In this document: positions 37,406 to 46,782 of the stretch, piece after piece
Numbering within the stretch: the stretch's first letter is position 1
How the letters are laid out: each line of letters opens with the position of its first letter
Source: Paenibacillus sp. L3-i20
GTDB taxonomy: Bacteria; Bacillota; Bacilli; Paenibacillales; Paenibacillaceae
Reading direction: 5' to 3'
Assembly (NCBI RefSeq): GCF_022180385.2
Contig: NZ_BQME02000001.1
Coordinates: 372,001 to 436,000, forward strand
DNA length: 64,000 nt
The notes under the pieces: model-generated
The model's database searches: none
What the model was told of the DNA's origin: nothing
The model's input: the letters and a program-made list of their open reading frames with translations, nothing else
Program-made: the position numbers and the translations under genes

Positions 37406-37915
37406 CTAATAACTCGTAATCCATAATGTAACGGCTCCTGGTGCCACTGCCAGCATAAAGGGGAAGCTCTTGCCTGACTTTGCCCATGATAGCCACTCTC
37501 CTTTGGACCAAGAGACGTTTGGTGCAACAATAGCTACAATGGCGAGCGCTATATTTTTTACGAATGTCCGCCTTGTAACAAGCAGCAAAACAGCAATTGC
37601 TCCTGCATAAAGAATGGAATACAACATAAGTTGTGCTACCCAGAGCATGCCTATCCATGCGCCAATTGCACCAAATAGCTTTACATCACCTGCACCAATT
37701 CCTTTTAAAATATAAAGAATTAAGAGTGGGAAGAAGCCGACAGCCGCACCTCCCAATGTCCAAATCCACCCTTCAACACCGTTTGCGATCGCATGGTACG
37801 CAACACCCAAAGTAAACGAGCAAGCAGTTAACCAGTTAGGTATAAGTTGTTTACGTATATCCGTAATTAATGCGATCGAAAGTATCAACAATGCAGCTAT
37901 TGTCACAACAACCAA
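37406..37915 (-). CDS. tadV: Prepilin peptidase (TadV/CpaA, A24 family)
   Basis: About 169 residues from TTG at 37915, chosen because GGAGG lies 7 bases before it; an ATG at 37942 with GGGGA is the alternative. Six hydrophobic helices. The catalytic aspartates are in ALITDIRKQLIPN and GIGAGDVKLFGAIG, the A24 signature. It should cut the Flp pilin leader before polymerisation. It is near the 3' end of the tad operon, before the FHA gene. Confidence 0.85.
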   Translation of the reverse strand: MVVVTIAALLILSIALITDIRKQLIPNWLTACSFTLGVAYHAIANGVEGWIWTLGGAAVGFFPLLILYILKGIGAGDVKLFGAIGAWIGMLWVAQLMLYSILYAGAIAVLLLVTRRTFVKNIALAIVAIVAPNVSWSKGEWLSWAKSGKSFPFMLAVAPGAVTLWITSY

Positions 37916-37955
37916 ATCGTCGCCTCCTATCTCCATTCTCATTTTCCCCACAATA

Positions 37956-38960
37956 TTATTTAGGGGGCTCAGACTGTTTCTTTTGAACTGAAAAATGTTT
38001 AGATACACTGCTTAATCCATCCAACGATTTTGCAGTAAGCTCCCACAATCCCGGCGTTGTATTGCCTGAAACATGCCATGTCCACTGCACATATCCATTT
38101 TCGTCCGCAGTTGCTTCTCCTAAGTGCTTTGCTTTGCTTGAACCGCTTTTATACATTACTCCAAGGGATACAACAGCACCTGGCTTTGTCTTCACTATGA
38201 CTGTAGCCTTATTACCTGGTCGCAATGGTGATGGTTGAATCGCAACGATCTGAAGAGCGGCATTCCCCTCATTGCCCGTATCTTTATCTATTGCTGTTGC
38301 TGCGACAGCATCACTGAGCCATACTCGTTCATAGGACTGTTCGCGTAAAACAATTGGTTTGTTGATGAATGGAACATCAATTGGATACTCATATTTAAGC
38401 TCGATAGCTATGTATAGATCCTCTTTTTTTTTAAAATCTGGCAAAGTAATTCGTTCCAGCTGTACAAGCTCAGGTCGCAATACATAAGGGTTCACATATT
38501 GTCGTACGAATGGTTCAATGACATTTCGACCAAGCTCAGTTGCTGCAATATTTTGTACCGGCCGCCAGTCCCCCTTAATAACCGAAGATACAAATTCCCC
38601 CATAGGCTCTGGCAGCCACTTTGCAGCGTCAGCTGCAAAATCCGTCCACTCAGGCAAAGGTACAGGTAACGGAATTGCAGGGACAGGCGGCACCGTATTA
38701 CCTGCAGCTGCAGCAGCTTGCGCCCTTGCAAGCTCTACCGGATATATATGAGCAGACAACTGACGGACACTCTGAGATGCAGCAGAATGAAGCGCCATCT
38801 GAGATGAACTAAGCGATATGATCATCGCAAAAATAATGAGTACAAATATGATTAGGGGCATGACAATTGCTGCTTCTACAACAATTGAGCCCTGTTGACT
38901 GGACGAAATAACTCTCCGTGTCCCATCAATAGGACGAACCGACCGTTTGCGTCGTTTCAT
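37956..38960 (-). CDS. TadE-like pilus assembly protein with Ig-like C-terminus
   Basis: About 334 residues from ATG at 38960; a TTG at 38975 is possible, and no site is ideally spaced. The N-terminus has QQGSIVVEAAIVMPLIIFVL, a TadE-type helix whose G-SxxVE motif resembles a prepilin cleavage region. A soluble domain (about 60–235) follows, then a roughly 90-residue domain from AIQPSPLRPGNKATV that looks Ig-like. It overlaps the DUF5702 gene by 35 bases. Probably a minor pseudopilin with a surface-exposed tail. Confidence 0.75.
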   Translation of the reverse strand: MKRRKRSVRPIDGTRRVISSSQQGSIVVEAAIVMPLIIFVLIIFAMIISLSSSQMALHSAASQSVRQLSAHIYPVELARAQAAAAAGNTVPPVPAIPLPVPLPEWTDFAADAAKWLPEPMGEFVSSVIKGDWRPVQNIAATELGRNVIEPFVRQYVNPYVLRPELVQLERITLPDFKKKEDLYIAIELKYEYPIDVPFINKPIVLREQSYERVWLSDAVAATAIDKDTGNEGNAALQIVAIQPSPLRPGNKATVIVKTKPGAVVSLGVMYKSGSSKAKHLGEATADENGYVQWTWHVSGNTTPGLWELTAKSLDGLSSVSKHFSVQKKQSEPPK

Positions 38961-41163
38961 AGCGATTGCCAACAACCTTTCCTTGAAGGAGATCCATGCG
39001 CCCTAACATCTCCATAATTCCAGGTAGAAACCACAGCTTCATTGATACTTTTGTTTCTCCTGTTATTCCTGTGCCAATTGAAGTAAGCGTGAGTCCAGTG
39101 CTTTGCTCGATTACAGCAATTATTCGACCGACTCGCTCCTCTTCCTTACCTCCATGCAACAGCATGAACAGTCTTAAATAATCCGTGTATGTCAGATCAA
39201 CATTCACATACTTTGATAATGGGGCAGAACCATTATAGGTAAACGACAATATATCTTCCATCGTTTTTTCGAGTCCGTAAATGAGTGCCGCCGACAATAT
39301 TAGAAGCGGATGTCCTAATGAACGACTGACAATAAGGCCTTCCATTGTTCTAATCGCCAAACGAATAGCGAATAATTCTCCATAAGCAGCAATAAGATTT
39401 CCAACAGGATCATGAAATCCGTACAATACATATTCCATTTCTTGATTGTGAAAAGATGTTGTTTGGGCTAAGCCCTCAACATCTCCATTTTCCATGAGCA
39501 TGCGCAGTTGTTGCGGCTCAAAAAAAGAGAAACGATTAACGGCGTATTCGCCGTAATAGAAATAATCTCTACTCTGCATGAGCATATCTGACATTCCAGA
39601 AAATAATCCATCCAAAAAAGAAGCTGATTTCTCTGCTGCCTCGTTGGCATTACGAGCCTGACCTTGGATTTTCGGCTCTGTAATCCCAGTGGCTTGTTGA
39701 TTGTAAATAAGGTTTTGTTTATACCGATCCTGAACCTTTTGAAAGATGAGGTTATGATCAGGATTGTTTGGTATTGAGGCAAGTCCTTGCATCATACGAT
39801 TGGCCTGCCCCCATAACGATTGTTTCTTCTGTTCTTGCTGGGCTAGTTGATCCTTAATTGAACTGTCCAGTACAGATTTCCTACGTTCAATAATCGTTAA
39901 TCCTGGCATTGAATATCGTTGTTCATAGTCTCTATAAGCAACTACTGCATCGCCTTGAACGGTTACAAGTAAAGCTTGATTTAAAACTGACGGTGTTGAC
40001 ATTGCTCCTGACCACCTGCCAATAAGCTGCTCAAGCTCACTTGTAACCGCTGTATTTCGAATACCTTGTAACGTCAGTTCTGTCGTATAATCTGAAAACC
40101 ACCTTTGCTCTCTTATTAATTGTTGACCTGACTTCTTAATCTCGGAAAGCTCCTTTGCAGGATCCCCCGTAGTAGGAACAGTATTGGAACCCGGTACCTT
40201 CTTTCCTGCAACCCCATCGTAACCGGCTGAAGCAGAGCTATTCGCACTATTAAGCACACTCTGCATTTGTACGTTCAGTCGTTCAGCTTCCTTCAGTTTT
40301 GTCATCGCATCCGAAAGCAACTTGGCATGGCGTTGCTCTAATAAATTACTAAAGCTTCTGACTTGATTAATTAAACCCCACACATCCGATCTATACTGTG
40401 CAATTTCCGCACTAAAGCTTGCTTTCTCACCCTTTCGGAGTGATGAATCGTACTCTACTTGACCTACATAGGTGCTATAACCGTTAGCCAAACTAGCAAA
40501 AGTAATCCCTCCAGCAGCAGTCACTGGTACTAGAGGCAACGCTTCACTACTTATTAGTGCATCTACTGCTAACTCTTGAAGTTTTAACCCCTGTTCAAGT
40601 AATGTCTCTCTCTTCTCATATAACTTGCGAAGCTGCTCTAGCGTTTGGACCGCATTTGAGCTTTCCTTTAGCCCCTGTGCCAGTGGTGTGAACTTTGCAA
40701 TCACTTCTAGAGTAAAGTCGATCGGAGCTTTATATTTCATTTCCTCTTGGATTTGCCGCTTAAGCACTGGGTGCTCTCCAAGAACAGAGGCTGGTTGGAT
40801 AACTGCGCTCTCAACTTTGATATCTATTAAATTAAACCGTTCTGATGAGCTCGACCCGCTTGTTTCGTTATTACCCTTCATAACATCCTCGAATATTTTA
40901 TTGCCTTCTGTACCACCGCGTCCGAATAGACCATACCTTTCATAAAGCCATGAATCATACGCCGACAGTACAGATCTCGTCCCAGATCGAGCCGCATCTT
41001 CAGACATCATATGAAAGGCCGCTATTCTGGCATAGTCTATCAATACCGAAAAAAACAATAAAAGAGTAGATAATACGATAACTGCAAATATAGTCACGGC
41101 TCCGTTCTGCTCGAATAATAAGCCGGATGAACGATTTTTTTTCAGGGCTCTTCCCCCATTCAC
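38926..41163 (-). CDS. DUF5702-domain TadG-like protein
   Basis: 745 residues. The GTG start at 41163 overlaps the stop of the gene before it (GTGA). One N-terminal membrane helix (about 20–45, NGAVTIFAVIVLSTLLLFFS) precedes a long extracellular part, partly helical (coiled-coil propensity around 230–330). Two hydrophobic segments lie near 610–640. It fits the DUF5702 proteins found in Firmicute tad clusters and is the counterpart of the large TadG. Role in pilus assembly or anchoring is inferred from context. Confidence 0.75.
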   Translation of the reverse strand: MNGGRALKKNRSSGLLFEQNGAVTIFAVIVLSTLLLFFSVLIDYARIAAFHMMSEDAARSGTRSVLSAYDSWLYERYGLFGRGGTEGNKIFEDVMKGNNETSGSSSSERFNLIDIKVESAVIQPASVLGEHPVLKRQIQEEMKYKAPIDFTLEVIAKFTPLAQGLKESSNAVQTLEQLRKLYEKRETLLEQGLKLQELAVDALISSEALPLVPVTAAGGITFASLANGYSTYVGQVEYDSSLRKGEKASFSAEIAQYRSDVWGLINQVRSFSNLLEQRHAKLLSDAMTKLKEAERLNVQMQSVLNSANSSASAGYDGVAGKKVPGSNTVPTTGDPAKELSEIKKSGQQLIREQRWFSDYTTELTLQGIRNTAVTSELEQLIGRWSGAMSTPSVLNQALLVTVQGDAVVAYRDYEQRYSMPGLTIIERRKSVLDSSIKDQLAQQEQKKQSLWGQANRMMQGLASIPNNPDHNLIFQKVQDRYKQNLIYNQQATGITEPKIQGQARNANEAAEKSASFLDGLFSGMSDMLMQSRDYFYYGEYAVNRFSFFEPQQLRMLMENGDVEGLAQTTSFHNQEMEYVLYGFHDPVGNLIAAYGELFAIRLAIRTMEGLIVSRSLGHPLLILSAALIYGLEKTMEDILSFTYNGSAPLSKYVNVDLTYTDYLRLFMLLHGGKEEERVGRIIAVIEQSTGLTLTSIGTGITGETKVSMKLWFLPGIMEMLGRMDLLQGKVVGNRYETTQTVGSSY

Positions 41164-41864
41164 TTTGTCTGTTCGTAGGAAGAGAGCACTTGAGCTGCTC
41201 TTTCCTTGGCTGTCGTCTTACCCATTGAATTATTCGTAAATTTGGTCGTATAATATCTCACCAAATCAACACTTCGAATAAACTCAACAGGTTCAACGAT
41301 ATGGCCCTTCGATAATGCCTCAGGATCAGCTTTAAACCTGCTTCTCTCCCATGGAAACAAGTCAATCGGTTTCTGCAAACGAACTTCTACGTATCGCTTC
41401 AATCCTTTTCTATTATAGAAAACTTTACCCCTGTACGATTGATAAGGCTCAGCTATCCAGGCAGCTGCTTGTATTAACTTTTGGTTGGACAAATTGACTG
41501 ATCCTTTATTCCCTCCACTATTTATGTCTTTAGGCAACTCGAGCGAAGTATCTTCAGATGATCCTGCCATTCCAAACAGACTTGACAACATCTCATCTGA
41601 TCCGAGCCTGCGATAAAGCCCGTCATATTCCGGTTTTAGAAGCAGTCCGCTCCTTGAATCGCGATGACTGTTGTCCCAGCTGAATGCGGCACGTTCTGCA
41701 GTAACGGCGGTCGAAAAATTTAATACAACATTTTGATAGAGATACATTCCGAAGAGTATAAATAACAGCACTGCACCCAGAAGCAGTGGGAACACGATGA
41801 CGGATTCAATCGTGTAACTCCCACGCTCATCTTGAAACCACTTAGAAAAGCGTTCCCTATTCAA
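41160..41864 (-). CDS. TadE-family pseudopilin
   Basis: 234 residues from TTG at 41864, overlapping the end of the pilin gene by 8 bases. N-terminus DERGSYTIESVIVFPLLLGA then a membrane helix: a TadE-type motif. The rest is extracellular and polar. In tad systems TadE/TadF pseudopilins are cleaved by TadV and needed for pilus assembly. Translation is probably coupled to the Flp gene. Confidence 0.8.
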   Translation of the reverse strand: MNRERFSKWFQDERGSYTIESVIVFPLLLGAVLLFILFGMYLYQNVVLNFSTAVTAERAAFSWDNSHRDSRSGLLLKPEYDGLYRRLGSDEMLSSLFGMAGSSEDTSLELPKDINSGGNKGSVNLSNQKLIQAAAWIAEPYQSYRGKVFYNRKGLKRYVEVRLQKPIDLFPWERSRFKADPEALSKGHIVEPVEFIRSVDLVRYYTTKFTNNSMGKTTAKERAAQVLSSYEQTK

Positions 41865-42042
41865 AAATCTTATCCGCTTCTTTATCTGCTTTATTTAAGA
41901 GATCTTCCACAAGTGCAATAATCCAATCCTTAAACAACAAAGCAATAATGATGACTACAGCAATGATAAGAATAACTTCAAGGGTACCCAAACCTTTTTC
42001 ATCACGCCAAAATAATGCTAGTGGATTTCTAAGTTTCTTCAT
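41857..42042 (-). CDS. flp: Flp1-family type IVb pilin
   Basis: 61 residues. A short basic leader (MKKLRNPLALFWRDEKG) is followed by LGTLEVILIIAVVIIIALLF, with the Glu at +5 expected of type IV pilins, and a polar tail LVEDLLNKADKEADKIFE. This is the usual look of Flp1-like pilins in Firmicutes. TadV would cut after the Gly. Likely the major pilus subunit. AGGAG site upstream of ATG at 42042. Confidence 0.85.
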   Translation of the reverse strand: MKKLRNPLALFWRDEKGLGTLEVILIIAVVIIIALLFKDWIIALVEDLLNKADKEADKIFE

Positions 42043-42066
42043 GTCTCAACATCTCCTCATCATTTT

Positions 42067-42951
42067 TTATGAACCCATTAACAACACCGCTGGAGCTGCG
42101 ACGATTACCATCATAATCAGCAATATACCAACAAGCGGAAATACCAGCTTGGACGAAGCTTCTTCTCCGCTAGTCCGCGCAATCGCTTTTCTTTTCTCCC
42201 AAAGTGAGAAAGAAAGTTCCTTTACTGCTAACACAAAATGGTCGCCGCCTTTGCGATAGTTCAATAACATAACCGTCGTAAAAACGGACGCTTCTTGCAC
42301 AGCACATCTTCTATTAAATTGCTCCATAACTAAGCTAAATGGCTGACCGTTTCCCATAGATATAATGGCAGAGCCCCATTCCTTATAAAGGGGATGATTC
42401 TTCTCCTCTTTTCCTTCCATACATCTAATGAAGGCCCCTTGTACGGTCTCGCCAGCACCAACTAAAAGCATCAGTTTGCTAAGCATATCTGGGAGAGCAG
42501 TAATAATATCCTTCTTGCGTTGTTCGATCTTGCGTCCTGCTTCTGCAAAGCTGCGAAGCCCAAGTCCAATCGCAAATAAAACACCAACTATCATTAACAG
42601 CTTTTCATTACTAAGCCAAGCAAGCCACGTACAGCATACAAGCGACATAAATCCATTACCTATAGAAGTCGCAGCTTCGTGCTTCGATCGTTCGTTTGTC
42701 CACGAAGAACCGTTTAAGACATAAAGCTTCATATGAAAAGCATTAAGTTGAATCTGTAGCACGTCCATTTGATATATTTTCTCCAATAGCATTTGAAACG
42801 GCATTACGATAGCATATTCTTTGAAAAGTTGCTCACTCTTCTTGCCTCTTGTTGTTCTTCGTACCAATAACATTACTAATTGCTTTAACGAGGATTTACT
42901 TAAGAGGTAGAGCCATATGCCTGTCAATGCTATGGCTGCAAGCAGCCCCAT
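42067..42951 (-). CDS. tadC: Type II secretion F-domain platform protein TadC
   Basis: 294 residues from ATG at 42951 with GAGGGTG 6 bases upstream; a GTG at 42960 is the alternative. Membrane helices lie near the N-terminus, in the middle (about 105–135) and at the C-terminus. The T2SSF core has DMLSKLMLLVGAGETVQGAF. With TadB it forms the inner-membrane platform on which TadA drives pilin polymerisation. 24 bases before the pilin gene. Confidence 0.85.
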   Translation of the reverse strand: MGLLAAIALTGIWLYLLSKSSLKQLVMLLVRRTTRGKKSEQLFKEYAIVMPFQMLLEKIYQMDVLQIQLNAFHMKLYVLNGSSWTNERSKHEAATSIGNGFMSLVCCTWLAWLSNEKLLMIVGVLFAIGLGLRSFAEAGRKIEQRKKDIITALPDMLSKLMLLVGAGETVQGAFIRCMEGKEEKNHPLYKEWGSAIISMGNGQPFSLVMEQFNRRCAVQEASVFTTVMLLNYRKGGDHFVLAVKELSFSLWEKRKAIARTSGEEASSKLVFPLVGILLIMMVIVAAPAVLLMGS

Positions 42952-42963
42952 TCTCTTCACCCT

Positions 42964-43818
42964 CTACATTTTTATTCTCATAATTTTATTCATTATCCAA
43001 AAGCAGACTAGCAGCACAAGGAATACGACCGTCAGCAATACATATCCGATTCCGTTGTACAACGGCTCCATGTAATCTGGGGCTGCGAATGCTAGAAAGC
43101 TGAGAAATATAAATGGTACTGCCATCATAATTTTCGCTTCAAAACGTTTCTGCGCTAGCATCACCATAATCTCGCTTTCAACTGTAAGCTTCTCGCCAAT
43201 AATTGTTGATGCTCGTTTCATTACTTCAAGTAAGTCTCCACCTGAGCGCTTGCATGCGGATAATGCATCAACAAACTGCGTTATCTCCTCAATTTGAGCT
43301 CGTTTAGCTAAATCCCGCAAAGCACTTTCTAGTGGCTCTGCATTTTCTAGTCGATAGCATATAAATTGAAATTCTCTTAAAATATCAGTTGCCGGGTCTG
43401 TGTATAGCAACCTCATATCATCGAGTGCCCCTCTAAAGGCATTTTCTAATGAACGTCCTGCGGCAAGAGAAGACGTCAGTGAAAATAAAGCTTCTTTAAA
43501 CTGCACTTTGAGTCGATTTCTACGGCGGTCTAACAATGCCTGTCTTCTAAATCTAGGAGTGGCAACTCCCATTGAAGCCAATATAATAGAAAGTGACATA
43601 GAATGATAAAATAAATACGTAGCTGTATAAATGACAACGCTCCCAATTAGGATGGAAAAAAGCAGCTCATTACGACTAAGAACGTACGAGGTGTATATTG
43701 GAAGTGAATTAGTCTCGCGACTGCTTGTAGAAGGAAACACACCTTCCCAGCCGCACCAAATCACGAATCCTTTCATTCGATTGCTAGAACGCCTTATGTA
43801 GTTATCCCGCAATTCCAC
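42964..43818 (-). CDS. tadB: Type II secretion F-domain platform protein TadB
   Basis: 284 residues from GTG at 43818 with AAGGAG 8 bases upstream, overlapping the tadA end by 17 bases. Two N-terminal helices (about 50–85), a cytoplasmic T2SSF region with FKEALFSLTSSLAAGRSLEN and CKRSGGDLLEVMKRAS, and two C-terminal helices. Pairs with TadC as platform. Confidence 0.85.
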   Translation of the reverse strand: MELRDNYIRRSSNRMKGFVIWCGWEGVFPSTSSRETNSLPIYTSYVLSRNELLFSILIGSVVIYTATYLFYHSMSLSIILASMGVATPRFRRQALLDRRRNRLKVQFKEALFSLTSSLAAGRSLENAFRGALDDMRLLYTDPATDILREFQFICYRLENAEPLESALRDLAKRAQIEEITQFVDALSACKRSGGDLLEVMKRASTIIGEKLTVESEIMVMLAQKRFEAKIMMAVPFIFLSFLAFAAPDYMEPLYNGIGYVLLTVVFLVLLVCFWIMNKIMRIKM

Positions 43819-45040
43819 CGCTCAGCTCCTTCCCAGCCATTCGGAGCTTCTCCGTACTTTGCAAGTAATGTTCCGTTCGCTCTAAACAACCGATTACATA
43901 TCCATTCCGCTCACCGTCCTCTCGGAATCGAAATAATGGATTGAGCTGAACCTCGCCATTCATTACTCCAAGGACCTCGCTTATTTCCGTTACTTTCCTA
44001 GTTTGATCTCTGAATCTGGATAGATGAATCATAATGTCTATAGCTGAGGCTACTTGCTGCCTGATAACGATAAGAGGCAAGTCTGCGGCACTTAACACCA
44101 TAGTCTCCAATCTTCCAACCATATCCTTCACGCTGTTGCCATGACCAGTCGATACGGAACCTTCATGTCCCGTATTTAATGCTTGAAGCATATCCAATGC
44201 CTCTTCCCCGCGTACTTCACCGATTACAATCCGATTAGGTCTCATCCTCAGTGCTGCACGTATTAAGTCTCGTATCGTAATTTGACCCTTCCCTTCCGTA
44301 TTCGCATTCCTCGTTTCCAAGGATACAAGATTAGGTACTGATCGAATTTGCAGCTCAGCCGAATCTTCAATCGTAACGATACGCTCATCCACAGGTATGA
44401 ACTGGGATAATGCGTTCAAAAAGGTTGTTTTCCCCGTCCCTGTACCTCCACTAATAAACATATTGAATTTCGCTTCTACTAACTCCCTAAGAAATAACGC
44501 AGCCTCTTCAGTAATTGAACTTCTTTTCACTAAATGTTCCATTAACATAGGCTGATCTGGAAACTTCCTTATCGTCATGCTTGGCCCCTTTAACGCTACA
44601 GGTGGAAGCACCACATTCACTCGGGAACCATCCCTCAACCTTGCATCCACAATTGGAGAGGATTCATTGACGACACGATTTACTCCTGCAACAACAGTTT
44701 GAATTAAATCCTCCAGCCTTTCCTTACTCTCAAACACCGTCTCTAACTGGCTTATACGTCCATCTCTTTCCACAAAGATTTCAGTATGGCTATTAATCAT
44801 AATTTCACTAACCGTTGGGTCCTCCATCAGCGGTTGAAGAATATCTAATCCCCTAAACGAATGAAACAACCTTCGAACTAACTTAACCTTCTCTATTGCT
44901 GTTAAAGAATGTAGCTGGCACCATCCGAAAACAATCTCCTCTGTCTTTTCCAATAACTCGTCATCAGTCATTGCACCGCTAAAGTCAATTTTCTCTCTGA
45001 TCTTTCCCCGAAGCTCATACACAATGTCATCGGATATCAT
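43802..45040 (-). CDS. tadA: Pilus assembly ATPase TadA (CpaF family)
   Basis: 412 residues from ATG at 45040, with AAGGAG 9 bases upstream; the ATG at 45046 is too close to that site. CpaF-type secretion ATPase: N-terminal domain to about 125, then RDGSRVNVVLPPV, Walker A SGGTGTGKTTFL (about 195–206), the Asp box TIEDSAEL, Walker B RMRPNRIVIGEVRG and the His box region GHGNSVKDMV. It powers Flp pilus extension in a bifunctional manner known from Caulobacter CpaF. Overlaps the tadZ end. Confidence 0.92.
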   Translation of the reverse strand: MISDDIVYELRGKIREKIDFSGAMTDDELLEKTEEIVFGWCQLHSLTAIEKVKLVRRLFHSFRGLDILQPLMEDPTVSEIMINSHTEIFVERDGRISQLETVFESKERLEDLIQTVVAGVNRVVNESSPIVDARLRDGSRVNVVLPPVALKGPSMTIRKFPDQPMLMEHLVKRSSITEEAALFLRELVEAKFNMFISGGTGTGKTTFLNALSQFIPVDERIVTIEDSAELQIRSVPNLVSLETRNANTEGKGQITIRDLIRAALRMRPNRIVIGEVRGEEALDMLQALNTGHEGSVSTGHGNSVKDMVGRLETMVLSAADLPLIVIRQQVASAIDIMIHLSRFRDQTRKVTEISEVLGVMNGEVQLNPLFRFREDGERNGYVIGCLERTEHYLQSTEKLRMAGKELSGGIAG

Positions 45041-46169
45041 GAGCATATTCTCCTTCAGTCAGCACATGTTTTATAAGTTTGCCCACCGCAGCTCGATAAT
45101 GAGAGGAAGATAGTAAAGTTTTAATCTCTCCGTCCCTCCATTGCTCTACATCTGGTAATGAATATGGTGCAAATATAACTCGTGGTACTTTCTCCTTACT
45201 CTCATCCCCCTCTTTACTTTGTCGATTGCGAATGGCTTGTGATTTTTGGAGTAGCCTTTGGAACCGTTCACCCCATTTCTGTTCACCATACATATTGGCA
45301 ATTGATTGCTTACGGAGAACCGAACGATCCTCTGTAACGATCCAAAAATTACGATCCGCACGATCGAGCAGAGCGATATGAAGCTCCTCCATCCCATCAT
45401 CCATATCTACGACGACAACGTCATAGTGACCACTTTGAGAGATCGTATCGACGATGGCAACCGCATCTTCAGCACTTAGAGCTAGTCGATCTTCAATATT
45501 GGTGAAGCCAAGTAAATAATCACATTTGAGATGAGGATCATATTTACGATGCTGAAGAAGCCATTGTGCTTGCAATTGTGATCGTGTTTTTATTCCGTAG
45601 AGTAAATCTGAAAGGCCCGCTCCAGAACCAGCTTCAGCTTCGTTATTACTTAACCAAAGGTTGGCCGTATTATATCTTTCTAAATTCAAATAAAATGTGC
45701 GATGCTGGAGCATACTTGCCGCGTTAGCCAAATGCAGAGCAAATGTTGTTTTCCCTACACCACCTGAAGCGGAATGGACTGTCACAACTTTTGAATTGCT
45801 CCTGCCGTTGTCAGTCGACTGTGTTCCTGTATGGGACATGACATCAAACAGTTCAGACATTCCTCTTAATAGCTGCGGTAAAGACTGGTATTGAAGAAGC
45901 TCATATTTCGCATCCGATTCACCAATTTTCCCTACTAATGCTATAGATGGTACACACGCTAATTCTGGCTGCAATTCACGCAGCAAATCAGGTTCTGCTG
46001 CGAGTAAATCAATACCATAACCTTGCTGTAGAAACTGCTTGCATGCATTCGGATGAGTAAAGGCAGAAATTTGCCAACGATCCCCGTAAGGGCTGCTTCG
46101 AACGTAATCTGCAAGCCTTCTCGAATATTCCTTTTCTTTGACCGCAATCGCTAATTGATATCGTTTCAG
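45027..46169 (-). CDS. tadZ: TadZ/CpaE-like P-loop protein, probable CTG start
   Basis: 380 residues if started at CTG 46169. The deviant Walker A ASGGVGKTTFALHLANA is near residue 130, followed by YDVVVVDMDDGMEELH, so it is a MinD/ParA-type ATPase that localises the pilus machine. A start at the first standard codon, TTG 45986, would cut off most of the N-terminal receiver-like domain (LKRYQLAIAVKEKEYSRRL, then ISAFTHPNACKQFLQQGYGI, then DLLAAEPDLL). That upstream frame is open from a TAG 13 codons before the CTG, contains no ATG, GTG or TTG, and has GGGAGGAGGG exactly 6–9 bases before the CTG. First gene of the tad operon. Confidence 0.8.
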   Translation of the reverse strand: MKRYQLAIAVKEKEYSRRLADYVRSSPYGDRWQISAFTHPNACKQFLQQGYGIDLLAAEPDLLRELQPELACVPSIALVGKIGESDAKYELLQYQSLPQLLRGMSELFDVMSHTGTQSTDNGRSNSKVVTVHSASGGVGKTTFALHLANAASMLQHRTFYLNLERYNTANLWLSNNEAEAGSGAGLSDLLYGIKTRSQLQAQWLLQHRKYDPHLKCDYLLGFTNIEDRLALSAEDAVAIVDTISQSGHYDVVVVDMDDGMEELHIALLDRADRNFWIVTEDRSVLRKQSIANMYGEQKWGERFQRLLQKSQAIRNRQSKEGDESKEKVPRVIFAPYSLPDVEQWRDGEIKTLLSSSHYRAAVGKLIKHVLTEGEYAHDIR

Positions 46170-46229
46170 ATTGACCCTCCTCCCACACTTTAAGCACTTG
46201 CTCTATTCCTTGGATAATAAATGAACGCA

Positions 46230-46275
46230 AAAAAACACCGGTAAAGTCGCAGCAAGCTGCAGCCCTACACGGTGC
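46230..46275 (-). terminator. Terminator of ndk
   Basis: The outer stem CACCG/CGGTG (46236–46240 with 46270–46274) encloses GCAGC/GCTGC. On the minus strand it is followed by seven T. It separates ndk from tadZ. Confidence 0.7.
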
Positions 46276-46352
46276 TTCCGTCGTTACTTATTTTCTTGGT
46301 ATAGAATTTACCATAGGATAGTTAAGTCGTCAACCATCTCTATTAAAAACTT

Positions 46353-46751
46353 TTATTGGAAATGCAAATTGATTTCTCTTTCAGCATTTTCATCAGAATC
46401 AGATCCGTGAACAATGTTACTGGAAACATCAATTGCATAGTCACCACGAATTGTTCCAGGTGTTGCTTCTGTAGGATTCGTAGCACCGATTAATGAACGA
46501 GCGTTTTGTATGGCATCCTTGCCTTCAAGAACCATTGCAAATACTGGACCGGAAGTAATGAAATCTACCAATTCACCAAAGAATGGCTTCGTGTTCAAGT
46601 GTTCATAATGTATTTCTGCCAATTTTCTGTCAAGACGTGTTAGCTTAGCATCTACAAGCGTAAAACCCTTCTCTTCAAACCTAGCAACAATACGACCAAC
46701 AAGACCACGTTCTACTCCATCAGGTTTAACCATTACAAATGTTCTACTCAT
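46353..46751 (-). CDS. ndk: Nucleoside diphosphate kinase
   Basis: 132 residues. The signature around the catalytic histidine, NIVHGSDS (His near 116), and [35 protein letters not shown] are intact. It balances NTP pools by phosphate transfer. It ends at NLHFQ, about 15 residues shorter than B. subtilis Ndk, lacking the C-terminal helix end; short forms exist in other bacteria. ATG at 46751 with GGAGGG upstream. Confidence 0.93.
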   Translation of the reverse strand: MSRTFVMVKPDGVERGLVGRIVARFEEKGFTLVDAKLTRLDRKLAEIHYEHLNTKPFFGELVDFITSGPVFAMVLEGKDAIQNARSLIGATNPTEATPGTIRGDYAIDVSSNIVHGSDSDENAEREINLHFQ

Positions 46752-46782
46752 TCAAAAACCCTCCATATCTATAGGTACAAGT

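Noticed and set aside
45697-46230. Frames of 62–73 codons in the tadZ 5' region
   Set aside because: The real coding frame there is the upstream extension of tadZ; these are other frames.
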